Under the pieces are notes generated by a model. It was given only the letters and a program-made list of their open reading frames with translations, did no database searches and was not told the DNA's origin. From the NCBI RefSeq assembly GCF_007991495.1, contig NZ_BJYL01000005.1, forward strand, positions 1-59,299: a stretch of 59,299 nucleotides of DNA, given 5' to 3'. Of this stretch, positions 46,508-55,767 are shown in pieces. The number at the start of each line of letters is the position of its first letter. The first letter of the stretch is position 1. Made by a program: the position numbers and the translations under genes. The DNA is from Sporosarcina luteola. Lineage in GTDB: Bacteria > Bacillota > Bacilli > Bacillales_A > Planococcaceae.

Positions 46508-48346
46508 ATGAATGACTATAGATCGATGCTAAATGAATTGAAATGTGCAATATTCGATTTACTTTCCAGCAGTTTCGATGAGCTACAGTTGGAGACTACG
46601 CTAGTTGAATTCAAGAAACTATTCATGAATTGTTTTGAAATCCCGAATTCAGACATACTTCTGTATGATAATAATCGCTTCATACCTTTATCCCTAGGTG
46701 AAGAAAGCGCATCCATATCAAATGATTCGATGAAGGATCATCCGATTTTAAATGTTTCATTTATATCGAACGTTGCACACGTTGGTTCTGAATACGCAGA
46801 CGACTCTCTCGTAATCCGGGATTACGAGCTTAACCCGCTAGGCGCTGTACTTTTTAAGTCAACGGAGAAATGGCTTGAATTTGCCTCAACTCCTTACTTG
46901 AAGGAATTGAAAAAAGTATTTGGAACTTTTTTTAGTCAAGTTGTGAAGATTCGTCAGCTTTATGATAAGGAAAAGACCTATAGACGACTATTTGAAGTGA
47001 CTGAGCTCTTTAATTCTACAATGGAAAGCAATGTCATCCTTGAAGGAATGATGGGGGCTGTATCCAAGTCGTTTCCCGCGTATGAAGTACATCTGCTCCT
47101 GTCACATGAGCAAAAAGGGAAAATTAAGGAATACCGGTTATTTGATTATTTAAATGAACGCGCCTCGGCCGTGGATGCTTTCCTTTCAGGGGAGATGACT
47201 GTTGAAAAGGCCTTGGATCTATCATGCAATTTGATGAATGCACCGATTCGTGGCAGGCAGGGTATTTATGGAGTATTGCAGATCATGGCTCCGAAAGACA
47301 CTGAATTTACAGTGACACAAAAGAATTTCATTAGGCTGATTTCAAATGCGGCGGGAAGTGCTCTTGAAAACGCGAGTCTTTACGAACAATCACATCGGCT
47401 TGTGAACGATTTGCAATTAGTGAATGAAGCTTCTAGAAAATTGAACAGTAATTTGGATCTTCAAGAGATGATTGCATTTCTTATGACACAATTTAAGAAA
47501 GCATTTCAACCGAGTGAAATGGCTTTTGTTTTTAATGAAGATTACGACATAGCACCTATCAGCACTTCATTTTTCCAGGACGATGCAGGTGCGGAATTTG
47601 TGGATAAGATCTTTGCCCGATTCAGTATGGGGGAGGAAGCGATCTTTGATGCGAATGTTAAAAACTGTGAGGGCGATGGAAATTCATTTAAATCGCTAGT
47701 CGCACTTCCTATTACAAATAGGGGAGATATGATTGGATTTGTCGTTCTATTGCATAAAGAAGAATACTTTTTCTCTTTCGATAGCTTCAAACTGATGCGA
47801 TCCCTTATTAGTCATTCATCATTGGCGATTTCGAATATATTGCTTCGAGATCAATTACAAGAACTTGTCGATAAAGACAATTTAACGAAATTGTACACAC
47901 GAACGTATTTAGACAAATCGGTCGCAGCCGCCATTAATAAAAAGGAAGAAAGTATATTTTTATTACTGGACGTTGATGATTTCAAAATGGTTAATGATAG
48001 TTACGGTCATACAACCGGAGATGAGGTTTTGCGGCAAATATCATCTTTCATCCTATCGAAAATTAAAGGGTTTGGAATTGCAAGTAGATGGGGTGGGGAG
48101 GAAATTGCAATTTTCTTGCCGTCAATGAAAATGAAAGATGGAATTGAATTCGCAAAAATGCTTGTTGAAAGCATTCCTGCGCAGACGAATCCTCAAGTGA
48201 CAGTTTCAATTGGTATGAGCAGGTGGTCGCCGACTGACGGCACTTCTTACAAGGAAATTTTCCAATTCACGGACAAGGCCCTTTATCGTGCCAAAAATAA
48301 CGGGAAAAATCAATACATCATACATGGAGTCTCATCAAGCAAATGA
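46508..48346 (+). CDS. dgcP: GAF-domain diguanylate cyclase (DgcP/YtrP-like)
   Basis: A 612-residue cytoplasmic protein. Two GAF-like sensor regions (about 170-310 and 320-455) precede a GGDEF domain with DVDDFKMVNDSYGHTTGD and the active-site sequence RWGGEEI (about residues 528-534). It should make cyclic di-GMP from GTP. The order after rpsD matches B. subtilis ytrP (DgcP). ATG 46508 follows GAGGGTGAT; the longer frame from 46460 lacks a site. Confidence 0.9.
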   Translation: MNDYRSMLNELKCAIFDLLSSSFDELQLETTLVEFKKLFMNCFEIPNSDILLYDNNRFIPLSLGEESASISNDSMKDHPILNVSFISNVAHVGSEYADDSLVIRDYELNPLGAVLFKSTEKWLEFASTPYLKELKKVFGTFFSQVVKIRQLYDKEKTYRRLFEVTELFNSTMESNVILEGMMGAVSKSFPAYEVHLLLSHEQKGKIKEYRLFDYLNERASAVDAFLSGEMTVEKALDLSCNLMNAPIRGRQGIYGVLQIMAPKDTEFTVTQKNFIRLISNAAGSALENASLYEQSHRLVNDLQLVNEASRKLNSNLDLQEMIAFLMTQFKKAFQPSEMAFVFNEDYDIAPISTSFFQDDAGAEFVDKIFARFSMGEEAIFDANVKNCEGDGNSFKSLVALPITNRGDMIGFVVLLHKEEYFFSFDSFKLMRSLISHSSLAISNILLRDQLQELVDKDNLTKLYTRTYLDKSVAAAINKKEESIFLLLDVDDFKMVNDSYGHTTGDEVLRQISSFILSKIKGFGIASRWGGEEIAIFLPSMKMKDGIEFAKMLVESIPAQTNPQVTVSIGMSRWSPTDGTSYKEIFQFTDKALYRAKNNGKNQYIIHGVSSSK

Positions 48347-48373
48347 AAAATGTTGCTGATGAGACTCTTTTTC
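48327..48373 (+). terminator. Rho-independent terminator after dgcP
   Basis: A GAGTCTCATCA/TGATGAGACTC stem beginning inside the last codons, then TTTTTC. Confidence 0.88.
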
Positions 48374-48408
48374 TTTCATAGAAAAAAGAGTAGAATGAAA
48401 ATAGGGAA

Positions 48409-48422
48409 TGTAAGTGCTTACA
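48409..48422 (+). promoter_or_regulatory. cre-like CcpA operator
   Basis: TGTAAGTGCTTACA has both arms of the cre consensus TGTAANCGNTNACA and differs only at the central C (TG instead of CG). It lies 22 bp before the methionine gamma-lyase ATG, a position fit for repression. Confidence 0.5.
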
Positions 48423-48444
48423 AAAACAGAAGGGTGGAATAGAA

Positions 48445-49656
48445 ATGAAAAAAGATACACTTCATAAAGACACGCTTGTTGTACATGAAGGCTATGATGA
48501 TTCTTTGCATCATGGAAGCTTGGCGGTGCCGCTATATCAAACATCCACATATGCATTTGAAAATGCATTGCAAGGGGAAAAGCGATTTTCAGGAGAAGAA
48601 GCGGGGAACATTTACTCAAGATTAGGCAGTCCGACGGTCCAAGTGCTTGAAAAAAGAATGGCTGCGCTTGAAAACGGTGCAGGTGCACTCGCATTCGGTT
48701 CCGGCATGGCTGCGGTTAGTTCAATTCTCGTCCATTTGACGAAAGCCGGAGATCACATTATATGTTCAAGGGGAATCTATGGTTGTACGTTCGGTCTGCT
48801 AGGAATCATGAAAGAAAAATATAATATTACCCATAGCCTCATCAGTATGACGACAGAAGAGGAAATTGAAAAAGAGATTACACCGGAAACGGTCTGTATT
48901 TATGTAGAAACGCCGATAAATCCGACAATGGAATTGGTGGATTTACAAAAGGTCGTAAATGTTGCTAATCGACATGGCTTGAAAGTTGTAGTCGATAATA
49001 CGTTCACCTCCCCTTATTTACAAAACCCGATTGATATCGGAGCAGACTTTGTACTGCACAGTGCAACGAAATATATTAATGGGCATGGAGATGTTATTGC
49101 TGGTCTACTCGTTGGAAAAGATGCAGATGAAATAGAGAAGATCCGGATGACTGTACAAAAGGACTATGGCGCCATCATGTCTCCTTTTGATGCTTGGTTA
49201 TTAATACGCGGGTTGAAGACGTTGCCTGTAAGGATGGATAGGCATACAGTGAACGCTGAAAAACTTCTTGTCTATTTAAAAGGCCAACAATTTGTTGAAG
49301 ATATTTATTATCCGTTCGACGCAGGGAATCCGCAATTCGAAATTGCGAAGCGTCAAATGAAGGCCGGCGGTGGATTGATTTCATTTACGGTAAAAGGTGG
49401 TAAGAAAGGTGCGCAATTATTCATGGACAGCCTTTCATTAATAAAGATAGCCGTAAGTCTTGGAGATGCGGAGACGCTTATTCAACATCCGGCGACAATG
49501 ACGCATTCAGGAGTGCCGGAGGCGGATCGTCTGCAAATGGGGATTACCGATTCACTACTACGTTTATCTGTAGGATTGGAGCATGCCGAGGACCTAATTG
49601 CCGATTTGACATCTGCATTTACTGTTTTGGAGCAAAATAGTTCAACATTAGCGTGA
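48445..49656 (+). CDS. methionine gamma-lyase-like Cys/Met-metabolism PLP enzyme
   Basis: A 403-residue fold-type I PLP enzyme. PLP lysine about K209 lies in SATKYINGHGD, the phosphate site is near FGSGMAAVSS, and YGCTFGLL puts a cysteine (about C114) at the position diagnostic of methionine gamma-lyase. The expected reaction releases methanethiol, ammonia and 2-oxobutyrate from methionine; cystathionine gamma-lyase or synthase is less likely but possible. ATG 48445 follows AGGGTGG. Single-gene unit, perhaps under CcpA control. Confidence 0.88.
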   Translation: MKKDTLHKDTLVVHEGYDDSLHHGSLAVPLYQTSTYAFENALQGEKRFSGEEAGNIYSRLGSPTVQVLEKRMAALENGAGALAFGSGMAAVSSILVHLTKAGDHIICSRGIYGCTFGLLGIMKEKYNITHSLISMTTEEEIEKEITPETVCIYVETPINPTMELVDLQKVVNVANRHGLKVVVDNTFTSPYLQNPIDIGADFVLHSATKYINGHGDVIAGLLVGKDADEIEKIRMTVQKDYGAIMSPFDAWLLIRGLKTLPVRMDRHTVNAEKLLVYLKGQQFVEDIYYPFDAGNPQFEIAKRQMKAGGGLISFTVKGGKKGAQLFMDSLSLIKIAVSLGDAETLIQHPATMTHSGVPEADRLQMGITDSLLRLSVGLEHAEDLIADLTSAFTVLEQNSSTLA

Positions 49657-49698
49657 AAAAAACATGGCCCGACAACTTTCTGTCGAGCCATGTTTTTG
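49655..49698. terminator. convergent terminator
   Basis: AAAAACATGGC/GCCATGTTTTT with an inner CGACA/TGTCG stem, between the PLP enzyme and ytsP. Confidence 0.92.
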
Positions 49699-50181
49699 TT
49701 ATAAATGTTTAATAAGTATTTTCACGACTTCTTCAAGACCTTTTTGATCGTCTTCATTAAAGCGGTTAAGCTCGGGGCTATCAATATCGAGCACTCCAAG
49801 AACTTCTCCGTCTTTTACGAGCGGCACGACGATTTCCGAGCGAGAAGCCGCATCACAAGCGATATGGCCTGGGAATTGATTGACGTCCGGAACGAGTATG
49901 GTTTTTCCCTCTGCAGCAGCAGTGCCGCATACCCCTCTTCCGAGCGGAATTCGTATGCAGGCAGGTAAGCCTTGGAACGGACCAAGGACAAGTTCATCGT
50001 TTCCATCCATCAAATAAAAGCCGACCCAATTAATACGGTCGAAAAATTGATTAAGCAAAGCGGATGCGTTACTTAAGTTAGCATATCGGTTTGGTTCGCC
50101 GGATAGCAAGGCATCGAGCTGCTTCGTCAGTTGGCTGTATTTTTCTGTTGGGACATTTGAATAATCAATCGCAGTATACAA
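49699..50181 (-). CDS. free methionine-(R)-sulfoxide reductase, GAF type (YtsP)
   Basis: A 160-residue single GAF domain. Conserved cysteines occur in GLPACIRIPLGRGVCGTAA and PGHIACDAAS, the redox set of fRMsr, which reduces free methionine-R-sulfoxide with thioredoxin. The frame starts at GTG 50190, but AGGGGGTG overlaps that codon and is correctly placed for TTG 50181. It faces the methionine gamma-lyase gene, giving a methionine-related pair. B. subtilis YtsP is the counterpart. Confidence 0.9.
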   Translation of the reverse strand: MYTAIDYSNVPTEKYSQLTKQLDALLSGEPNRYANLSNASALLNQFFDRINWVGFYLMDGNDELVLGPFQGLPACIRIPLGRGVCGTAAAEGKTILVPDVNQFPGHIACDAASRSEIVVPLVKDGEVLGVLDIDSPELNRFNEDDQKGLEEVVKILIKHL

Positions 50182-50253
50182 AAAAAGCACCCCCTAAAAT
50201 AGTCATACATACAGTATACGTTCCATGCAGTATTTCTACAAATTTCGTTGGTT

Positions 50254-50283
50254 TTGACGAAAAAACACCTTTTTCCCTATAAT
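50254..50283 (+). promoter_or_regulatory. candidate promoter of ezrA
   Basis: TTGACG (50254-50259), 18 bp, TATAAT (50278-50283). It leaves an AT-rich leader of about 210 nt before ezrA; no gene is seen in 50191-50501. Confidence 0.6.
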
Positions 50284-50501
50284 TCGTTCCTTTTCGATAC
50301 GAAAACACTTTAAACATGTTACTATATAAGATAATATTATTTTAGCATCAATTGAAAATAATAAGGGTGATTACGATTTATCGATATATTTTGGGACGAC
50401 TTGCAACTTCCAAAGAGTCGACATCGTCTGTAATCACTTATCAATATAAACGAAAACGATAAAAACTTCATATTTAGTGACTTCGGAATAGGGGGATCAC
50501 A

Positions 50502-52196
50502 ATGATGAAATACTTCATCATTCCAATTATAATTTTAATTGTGCTTATCACGATCGCATTTTTATTCAGGCGTAAACATATAAGTGAAATCGGCAGGCTA
50601 GAGCATGAAAAGATGCAGATTCAAAACAAGCCGATCTTTGAAGAAATGATGAAAGTTAAACAATTGAATATGACAGGTGAAACCGAAGAGAAATTCGAAC
50701 GTTGGCGGAATGAGTGGACAGAAGTTGTTGACGTACATATGCCTAAAATCGATTCAATGCTGTTTGATGCGGAAGATATGATCGATCGGTTCCGTTTCAA
50801 AAAGGCGACGTTGACGGAAAAAGAAATCCAAGAAAAAATCCGACAATGTGATAAGAGAAAGAACGACATATTGGAAGAACTGAATGAATTAATAGGCAGC
50901 GAAGAAAAGAATCGAATTGAAATCGAAAAACTGCATGAACAATATCGCCTGGCGCGCAAGACGATATTGGCGCATCAGCACTCTTTCGGTATGACGGTTG
51001 AACCATTGGAGAAAGAACTGGAATCTTTTGCTCCTAAATTTGAAGAGTACGATGAATTGACGGCTAATGGAAACTATTTGCAAGCGCGTGAAATCGTCAT
51101 TACCCTTGTATCAAAGGGCGAAAATCTCTCGACGCTTATCCATGATATTCCATCCTTATTAACGGATCTGCAAAGCAAGATTCCTGCTTCCATTCGGGAA
51201 TTGCGGAATGGGATAAAGGAAATGGAAGAACAATCGTATAATTTAGCGCATCTGGAGATTCCAAAACAAATGGATGAAATGGAAATGAATATCGAGGAAC
51301 TATTACAAAAAATGTCCGATCTGGATATTGATACCGTGCGCCAAAATGCAATGGAAATGTTCGACCGGATTGAAACATGCTATGATTCATTAGAAAATGA
51401 GGTCAACGCAAGGCATTACATTGAAATGTATTTTGAAGAAGTGGAAGAATCGTTGGCGACCATCACAAGTTTGACGAAAGAGACATTCAACGAAGCGGCG
51501 TATGTCCAACAAAGTTATCGGTTGGAAGAAAAAGAGGCAAAATTACCGCAGTTGAACTTAAAAAAGCTTGAAACTCTCCAAAAACGATATGATACATTGA
51601 AAATCTTGCTTGAGGATAAGGAATCAGCCTACTCTTCCCTACAAGCAGAGCTTAAGCAGATCACTGATGAGCTTGAAGGAATTGAAGAGGAACGAGAAAG
51701 TCTTGCCAACCGTATGAAAAACTTACGAATCGATGAAAATAACGTTAGAAATCGATTGAATGACCTCTCACGGGATCTTCAAAATACGGACAGGATGCTT
51801 CACCGTGGAAATATACCAGGCATTCCGGACGAAATGGATGCGCGGCTTGAAGAGGCGGAGGAGCAGCTTTACCTTGTCAGCCAAAGTTTGCAGGAAGTAC
51901 CGCTCAACATCACAGTCGCGGAAAGTTACTTGGCTAATGCCGATCGTGTCGTAGAAGACGTAAAAGGCAAAGTGGAAGAGCTGTTGGAAAATGTTATGCT
52001 AATTGAACGGATCATCCAATATGGAAACCGATATCGCGCCTCCAATCCGGAGATGCATGAGCGTTTGTTAGACGCGGAAGAATCATTCAGGCAATTCCGT
52101 TATGCCAAAGCTCTAGAAGAAGCCGCCACAGCAGTCGAAGCGGTCGAGCCTGGAGCGATAAAACGGATTGAGGAAATGTTGAAAGAGCATGTGTAA
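50502..52196 (+). CDS. ezrA: septation ring regulator EzrA
   Basis: A 564-residue protein with one N-terminal membrane helix (residues 4-22) and then almost continuous spectrin-like coiled coil. The C-terminus contains IIQYGNRYR, a motif conserved near the EzrA end. EzrA binds FtsZ, limits extra Z-rings and links division with PBP1. ATG 50502 and ATG 50505 are adjacent; AGGGGGATC lies upstream. Own promoter and terminator. Confidence 0.94.
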   Translation: MMKYFIIPIIILIVLITIAFLFRRKHISEIGRLEHEKMQIQNKPIFEEMMKVKQLNMTGETEEKFERWRNEWTEVVDVHMPKIDSMLFDAEDMIDRFRFKKATLTEKEIQEKIRQCDKRKNDILEELNELIGSEEKNRIEIEKLHEQYRLARKTILAHQHSFGMTVEPLEKELESFAPKFEEYDELTANGNYLQAREIVITLVSKGENLSTLIHDIPSLLTDLQSKIPASIRELRNGIKEMEEQSYNLAHLEIPKQMDEMEMNIEELLQKMSDLDIDTVRQNAMEMFDRIETCYDSLENEVNARHYIEMYFEEVEESLATITSLTKETFNEAAYVQQSYRLEEKEAKLPQLNLKKLETLQKRYDTLKILLEDKESAYSSLQAELKQITDELEGIEEERESLANRMKNLRIDENNVRNRLNDLSRDLQNTDRMLHRGNIPGIPDEMDARLEEAEEQLYLVSQSLQEVPLNITVAESYLANADRVVEDVKGKVEELLENVMLIERIIQYGNRYRASNPEMHERLLDAEESFRQFRYAKALEEAATAVEAVEPGAIKRIEEMLKEHV

Positions 52197-52209
52197 AGCA
52201 AAGTAACAT

Positions 52210-52244
52210 AAAAAGCCACCGGCATATAGAGTGCAGGTGGCTTT
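52210..52244 (+). terminator. terminator after ezrA
   Basis: An AAAAGCCACC..GGTGGCTTT hairpin with a weak T-run. Confidence 0.7.
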
Positions 52245-52250
52245 GTCATT

Positions 52251-52371
52251 CGAAAAGCGAAAGGCGCTTGCTCAGATGCGACAGGCATAAGGCGAAGATA
52301 CGGCGTGGCGGTTTTTGCCACAGAGTAGCTTTGACTTATGACCCGAGCATCTAGCGCCTGTAGCTGGACAG
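52251..52371 (-). repeat. solitary core B repeat
   Basis: A 121-bp element. Its reverse complement matches 19922-20042 closely and over the same length, but without family A arms. It lies between the ezrA terminator and the cysteine desulfurase gene; the right edge is followed by a second CGAAAAGCG. Confidence 0.9.
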
Positions 52372-52417
52372 CGAAAAGCGAAAGGCGAAAGGCTTTTTTA
52401 AAGAAAGGGAAATTGTA

Positions 52418-53548
52418 ATGATTTATTTTGATAATAGTGCAACAACGCAGCCCGATGAAAGTGTTCTTGAATCTTTCATCGCCGCTAATATAAAATATTA
52501 TGCCAATCCGGCATCGATACATGTAATGGGAAGAGAAGCGGAGGCTTTACTAAACCGTTCAAAAAAACAAATGCTGTCCATCGTCGACAACGAGGACGGA
52601 GAAGCTATATTAACTTCCGGGGGAACCGAATCGAATAATTTAGCCATCCTCGGTCTCTCCGAAGCATACAAGTCACGAGGCAACCATATTATCACTACTC
52701 AAATCGAACACCCTTCCATTTTGAATGCCTGCAGACAACTGGAACAAACCGGATTTGATGTTGAGTATCTCGCTGTAGATGAACAGGGCAGGATTTCAAT
52801 AGAAGAATTAACAGCGAAGCTGAAAAAAGAAACGATCCTTGTTAGCATTATGCATGTCAATAACGAAATCGGGACGATTCAACCTATTCGCCAATGTGCT
52901 GAATTGATTAAACGCAACAGTCGTGCTATTTTCCATTCAGATTGCGTCCAAAGTTTCGGAAAATTGCCAGTTAGCATGGAAGAGTTAGGCGTGGATGCGA
53001 TCACGATTTCAGCTCATAAAGTAAATGGTTTAAAAAACTCCGGCGTATTGCTTTTGAAAAAAGGTATTAAGCCCAGTCCAATCAATTTTGGCGGCGGGCA
53101 GGAAAACGGGATAAGAAGCGGAACAGTATCAGTGCCAAATGCTGTCGCGATGGCAAAAGCGATGCGAATCAGTTCTGTGAAAGAAGAAAGAACCAATTTT
53201 CGGGAATGGCGAAATATGCTCGTCGAGGCATGTGGAACTATTGAGAAGGTCCAAGTCCTGTCTCCTTTGGACGGTGCACCACATATCGTCTCACTTGCGT
53301 TTAAATCGATAAAAGGAGAAGTGGCAGTCAATTATTTTCAAGAGCAAGGCATCATCATTTCAACTTCGAGCGCTTGTTCATCGAAAAATAAAAAAGCCAG
53401 CCATGTCATCGAAACGATCGGCTTGGACAATAAGTTTAAAAACGGTGTCATCCGTGTAAGTTTCGGCAACACTAATACAAAAGAACAGGTGAAAGAATTT
53501 ATAGACGTCTTACACCGTTTCATGGAATTGATTGAGAAGGGAATGTAA
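52418..53548 (+). CDS. cysteine desulfurase (NifS/IscS family)
   Basis: A 376-residue PLP enzyme. ISAHKVNGLKNSG carries the PLP lysine (about K201) and TSSACSSKN the catalytic cysteine (about C319). It removes sulfur from cysteine as persulfide. Only 3 bp separate it from thiI, so it is the dedicated sulfur donor for ThiI, like NifZ in B. subtilis, rather than the general Fe-S enzyme SufS. ATG 52418 follows AAAGAAAGGG; a core B repeat occupies the leader. Confidence 0.94.
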   Translation: MIYFDNSATTQPDESVLESFIAANIKYYANPASIHVMGREAEALLNRSKKQMLSIVDNEDGEAILTSGGTESNNLAILGLSEAYKSRGNHIITTQIEHPSILNACRQLEQTGFDVEYLAVDEQGRISIEELTAKLKKETILVSIMHVNNEIGTIQPIRQCAELIKRNSRAIFHSDCVQSFGKLPVSMEELGVDAITISAHKVNGLKNSGVLLLKKGIKPSPINFGGGQENGIRSGTVSVPNAVAMAKAMRISSVKEERTNFREWRNMLVEACGTIEKVQVLSPLDGAPHIVSLAFKSIKGEVAVNYFQEQGIIISTSSACSSKNKKASHVIETIGLDNKFKNGVIRVSFGNTNTKEQVKEFIDVLHRFMELIEKGM

Positions 53549-53551
53549 CTG

Positions 53552-54760
53552 ATGGAGTGGAATGAAATTTTAATTAGGTATGGTGAGTTATCTTTAAAGG
53601 GCCGAAACCGAAATGTGTTCGTACGTAAATTGAAAAACAATATAAAAGACGCGATGCGGGATTTACAGTCAGTACGTTTAAAAGCTGAGCGGGATCGAAT
53701 GTTTTTAGTCGCAGATGATGAAGAAGATATGAAAAAAGCAATTGAAAGGCTACCACATATTTTTGGAATTCAGTCTTTCAGTCCAGTTGCTAAATGTGAA
53801 GCAGATCTCGATGCTATCAAAAAGAAAGCCATTGACGTCATCGGTTCAGGGGAAACAACAGGGCGGACTTTTAAAGTAGAGATAAAACGCGCAGACAAAA
53901 CATTTCCTTATGTGACGGGAGAACTGCAGCAAGAAATCGGTGGGCATGTACTGAGCCAATTTCCGGAACTTGTCGTACAAATGAAAAAGCCGGATATCCT
54001 TTTACTCGTCGATATCCGCAAAGACGGAGCTTTTCTTACGTCAAAAGTATTTAAAGGTGCAGGTGGGATGCCAGTCGGTTCCAACGGACATTCACTGCTG
54101 ATGCTTTCTGGAGGGATAGATAGTCCGGTTGCCGGTTATCTTTTGATGAAGCGCGGTGTATCGATAGATGCGATCCATTTTGCAAGTCCGCCTTATACAA
54201 GTGAATTGGCAAAACGAAAAGTAACGGATTTGACGGAACAGCTCAGTTCATTCGGTGCGTCCGTCCGTCTGCATATCATCCCTTTTACAGAGTTGCAACA
54301 AGCAATTGTGAAACAAGTTCCGGATAATTTATCGATGACAACAACGAGAAGAATGATGCTTCAAATTGCAGATAAAGTACGAGAAGAGATCGGTGCATTA
54401 GCAATAATAACTGGTGAAAGTCTTGGGCAGGTTGCCAGTCAAACGCTTGACAGTTTAACGGCTATTAATGAAGTGACAGCGACACCAATCTTAAGGCCGC
54501 TTATTGCGATGGATAAACTGGAGATTATCGATATCTCCCAAAAAATTGGGACATACGATATTTCAATAAGACCTTATGAGGATTGCTGCACCATTTTTAC
54601 ACCTTCCAATCCTAAAACAAAACCTAAAATCGAAAAGGTTCAACACTTTGAAAGCTTCTTTGATTTTCCGCCTTTGATTGATGAAGCGGTTAGAAATAGA
54701 ACGACTATCGAGGCATTCGAACAGCGTCAAGCAGATGCCGATTTTTCCGACTTGCTGTAA
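53552..54760 (+). CDS. thiI: tRNA 4-thiouridine synthase ThiI
   Basis: A 402-residue enzyme. NFLD and THUMP RNA-binding regions (about 1-165) precede a PP-loop ATPase with SGGIDSP (about 187-193). There is no C-terminal rhodanese domain, as in other Bacillus ThiI. It installs s4U8 in tRNA using persulfide from the upstream desulfurase; the two are one operon. Confidence 0.96.
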   Translation: MEWNEILIRYGELSLKGRNRNVFVRKLKNNIKDAMRDLQSVRLKAERDRMFLVADDEEDMKKAIERLPHIFGIQSFSPVAKCEADLDAIKKKAIDVIGSGETTGRTFKVEIKRADKTFPYVTGELQQEIGGHVLSQFPELVVQMKKPDILLLVDIRKDGAFLTSKVFKGAGGMPVGSNGHSLLMLSGGIDSPVAGYLLMKRGVSIDAIHFASPPYTSELAKRKVTDLTEQLSSFGASVRLHIIPFTELQQAIVKQVPDNLSMTTTRRMMLQIADKVREEIGALAIITGESLGQVASQTLDSLTAINEVTATPILRPLIAMDKLEIIDISQKIGTYDISIRPYEDCCTIFTPSNPKTKPKIEKVQHFESFFDFPPLIDEAVRNRTTIEAFEQRQADADFSDLL

Positions 54761-54790
54761 GTAAGGAAAAAATTCCCGTTAAAACCTCCT

Positions 54791-54819
54791 GCATGAATTT
54801 CCGGAAACGGACCATTCTA
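54791..54819 (+). promoter_or_regulatory. sigma-G-type promoter, first ssp gene
   Basis: GCATG (54791-54795), 17 bp, CATTCTA (54813-54819): the forespore sigma-G pattern GHATR-N17/18-CATNHTA. Confidence 0.8.
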
Positions 54820-54843
54820 TTGTCACAAGGAGGTGACAACAAC

Positions 54844-55053
54844 ATGGCTAACAACAACAGCGGCAACTCAAACCAACTCCTCGTACCAGGGGTACAACAA
54901 GCTATCGACCAAATGAAGAACGAAATCGCGGCAGAATTTGGTGTTAACCTTGGACCGGACTCCACATCGCGTGCCAACGGATCCGTCGGCGGAGAAATCA
55001 CTAAGCGATTAGTGCGTCAAGCCCAACAGCAAATGAACGGTTACCAAAAATAA
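54844..55053 (+). CDS. sspA: alpha/beta-type small acid-soluble spore protein
   Basis: A 69-residue [30 protein letters not shown] holds the germination-protease cleavage region, and [13 protein letters not shown] is the second conserved helix. These proteins coat spore DNA against UV and heat. ATG 54844 follows AGGAGGTGA; the frame is open to 54793 through the promoter. A near-identical gene follows. Confidence 0.96.
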   Translation: MANNNSGNSNQLLVPGVQQAIDQMKNEIAAEFGVNLGPDSTSRANGSVGGEITKRLVRQAQQQMNGYQK

Positions 55054-55062
55054 AAGTGCATG

Positions 55063-55099
55063 AAAACTGTCCCGAATCTAACTTCGGGGCAGTTTTTTG
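55063..55099 (+). terminator. terminator of first ssp gene
   Basis: AAACTGTCCCGAA/TTCGGGGCAGTTTTTT hairpin. Confidence 0.9.
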
Positions 55100-55132
55100 A
55101 AAAAATTACCATTTAGAAAATCAAAATCCTTT

Positions 55133-55161
55133 GCATGATTTTCCGGATACGGACCATTCTA
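55133..55161 (+). promoter_or_regulatory. sigma-G-type promoter, second ssp gene
   Basis: GCATG (55133-55137), 17 bp, CATTCTA (55155-55161), the same layout as the first copy. Confidence 0.8.
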
Positions 55162-55185
55162 TAGTTACAAGGAGGTGACAACGAC

Positions 55186-55398
55186 ATGCCAAACAACAAC
55201 AGCGGCAACTCAAATCAGCTTCTAGTACCAGGAGTTCAACAAGCCATCGACCAAATGAAGAACGAAATTGCAGCAGAATTTGGTGTTAACCTTGGACCGG
55301 ACTCCACATCGCGTGCCAACGGATCCGTCGGCGGAGAAATCACTAAGCGATTAGTGCGTCAAGCCCAACAGCAAATGAACGGTTACCAACAACAATAA
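55186..55398 (+). CDS. sspA: alpha/beta-type small acid-soluble spore protein, duplicate
   Basis: A 70-residue paralogue of the preceding gene. It differs by proline for alanine at position 2 and in the last residues (QQQ for QK). Promoter spacing, AGGAGGTGA and terminator are all duplicated. The 3' 117 bp (55273-55389) are identical to the first copy, while the 5' part carries silent differences, which suggests recent gene conversion. Confidence 0.96.
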   Translation: MPNNNSGNSNQLLVPGVQQAIDQMKNEIAAEFGVNLGPDSTSRANGSVGGEITKRLVRQAQQQMNGYQQQ

Positions 55399-55407
55399 TA
55401 ATTTCAT

Positions 55408-55447
55408 GAAAGCTGTCTCGGAAATTTATTTCCGAGGCAGTTTTTCA
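55408..55447 (+). terminator. terminator of second ssp gene
   Basis: AGCTGTCTCGGAAAT/ATTTCCGAGGCAGTTTTTC hairpin. Confidence 0.9.
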
Positions 55448-55454
55448 TTATAAA

Positions 55455-55640
55455 GCGGAAGGAGGCATTTAGCCACGACAGTTAGAGCAAAGATGTGCTC
55501 GTAACGCTTCGCTTTTTCTCGCAAAAGCCGTTCTTCGTAACGGCTTTCACTGGAGAGCTTGAAAAAAAGTGCTCTTTGCCTTTTCTTTCAAGATCGAAGT
55601 GACCCGAGACTGCCGCCTGGAGCTGGATTGAATTCTGTGA
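55455..55640 (+). repeat. degenerate family A element with core C
   Basis: GCAAAGATGTGCTC and CGCAAAAGCCGTTCTTCGTAACGGC (55492-55553) match the core C module of copies 2 and 3. The outer GCGGAAGG..GCCGCCTGGAGC arms are eroded. No gene is seen here. Confidence 0.65.
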
Positions 55641-55711
55641 TTTGATTATCCCACAGTCTTCACATTCACCGTTTGGATTATTCAAGGATATGCAAGAAAA
55701 ATAAATATGTT

Positions 55712-55740
55712 TTGAACTTTCCGCGATGAATTTGTATAAT
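55712..55740 (+). promoter_or_regulatory. promoter of the acyl-CoA synthetase gene
   Basis: TTGAAC (55712-55717), 17 bp, consensus TATAAT (55735-55740), 27 bp before the ATG. Confidence 0.85.
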
Positions 55741-55767
55741 TAGGACATACAAAAGGGGGAGAGACGA

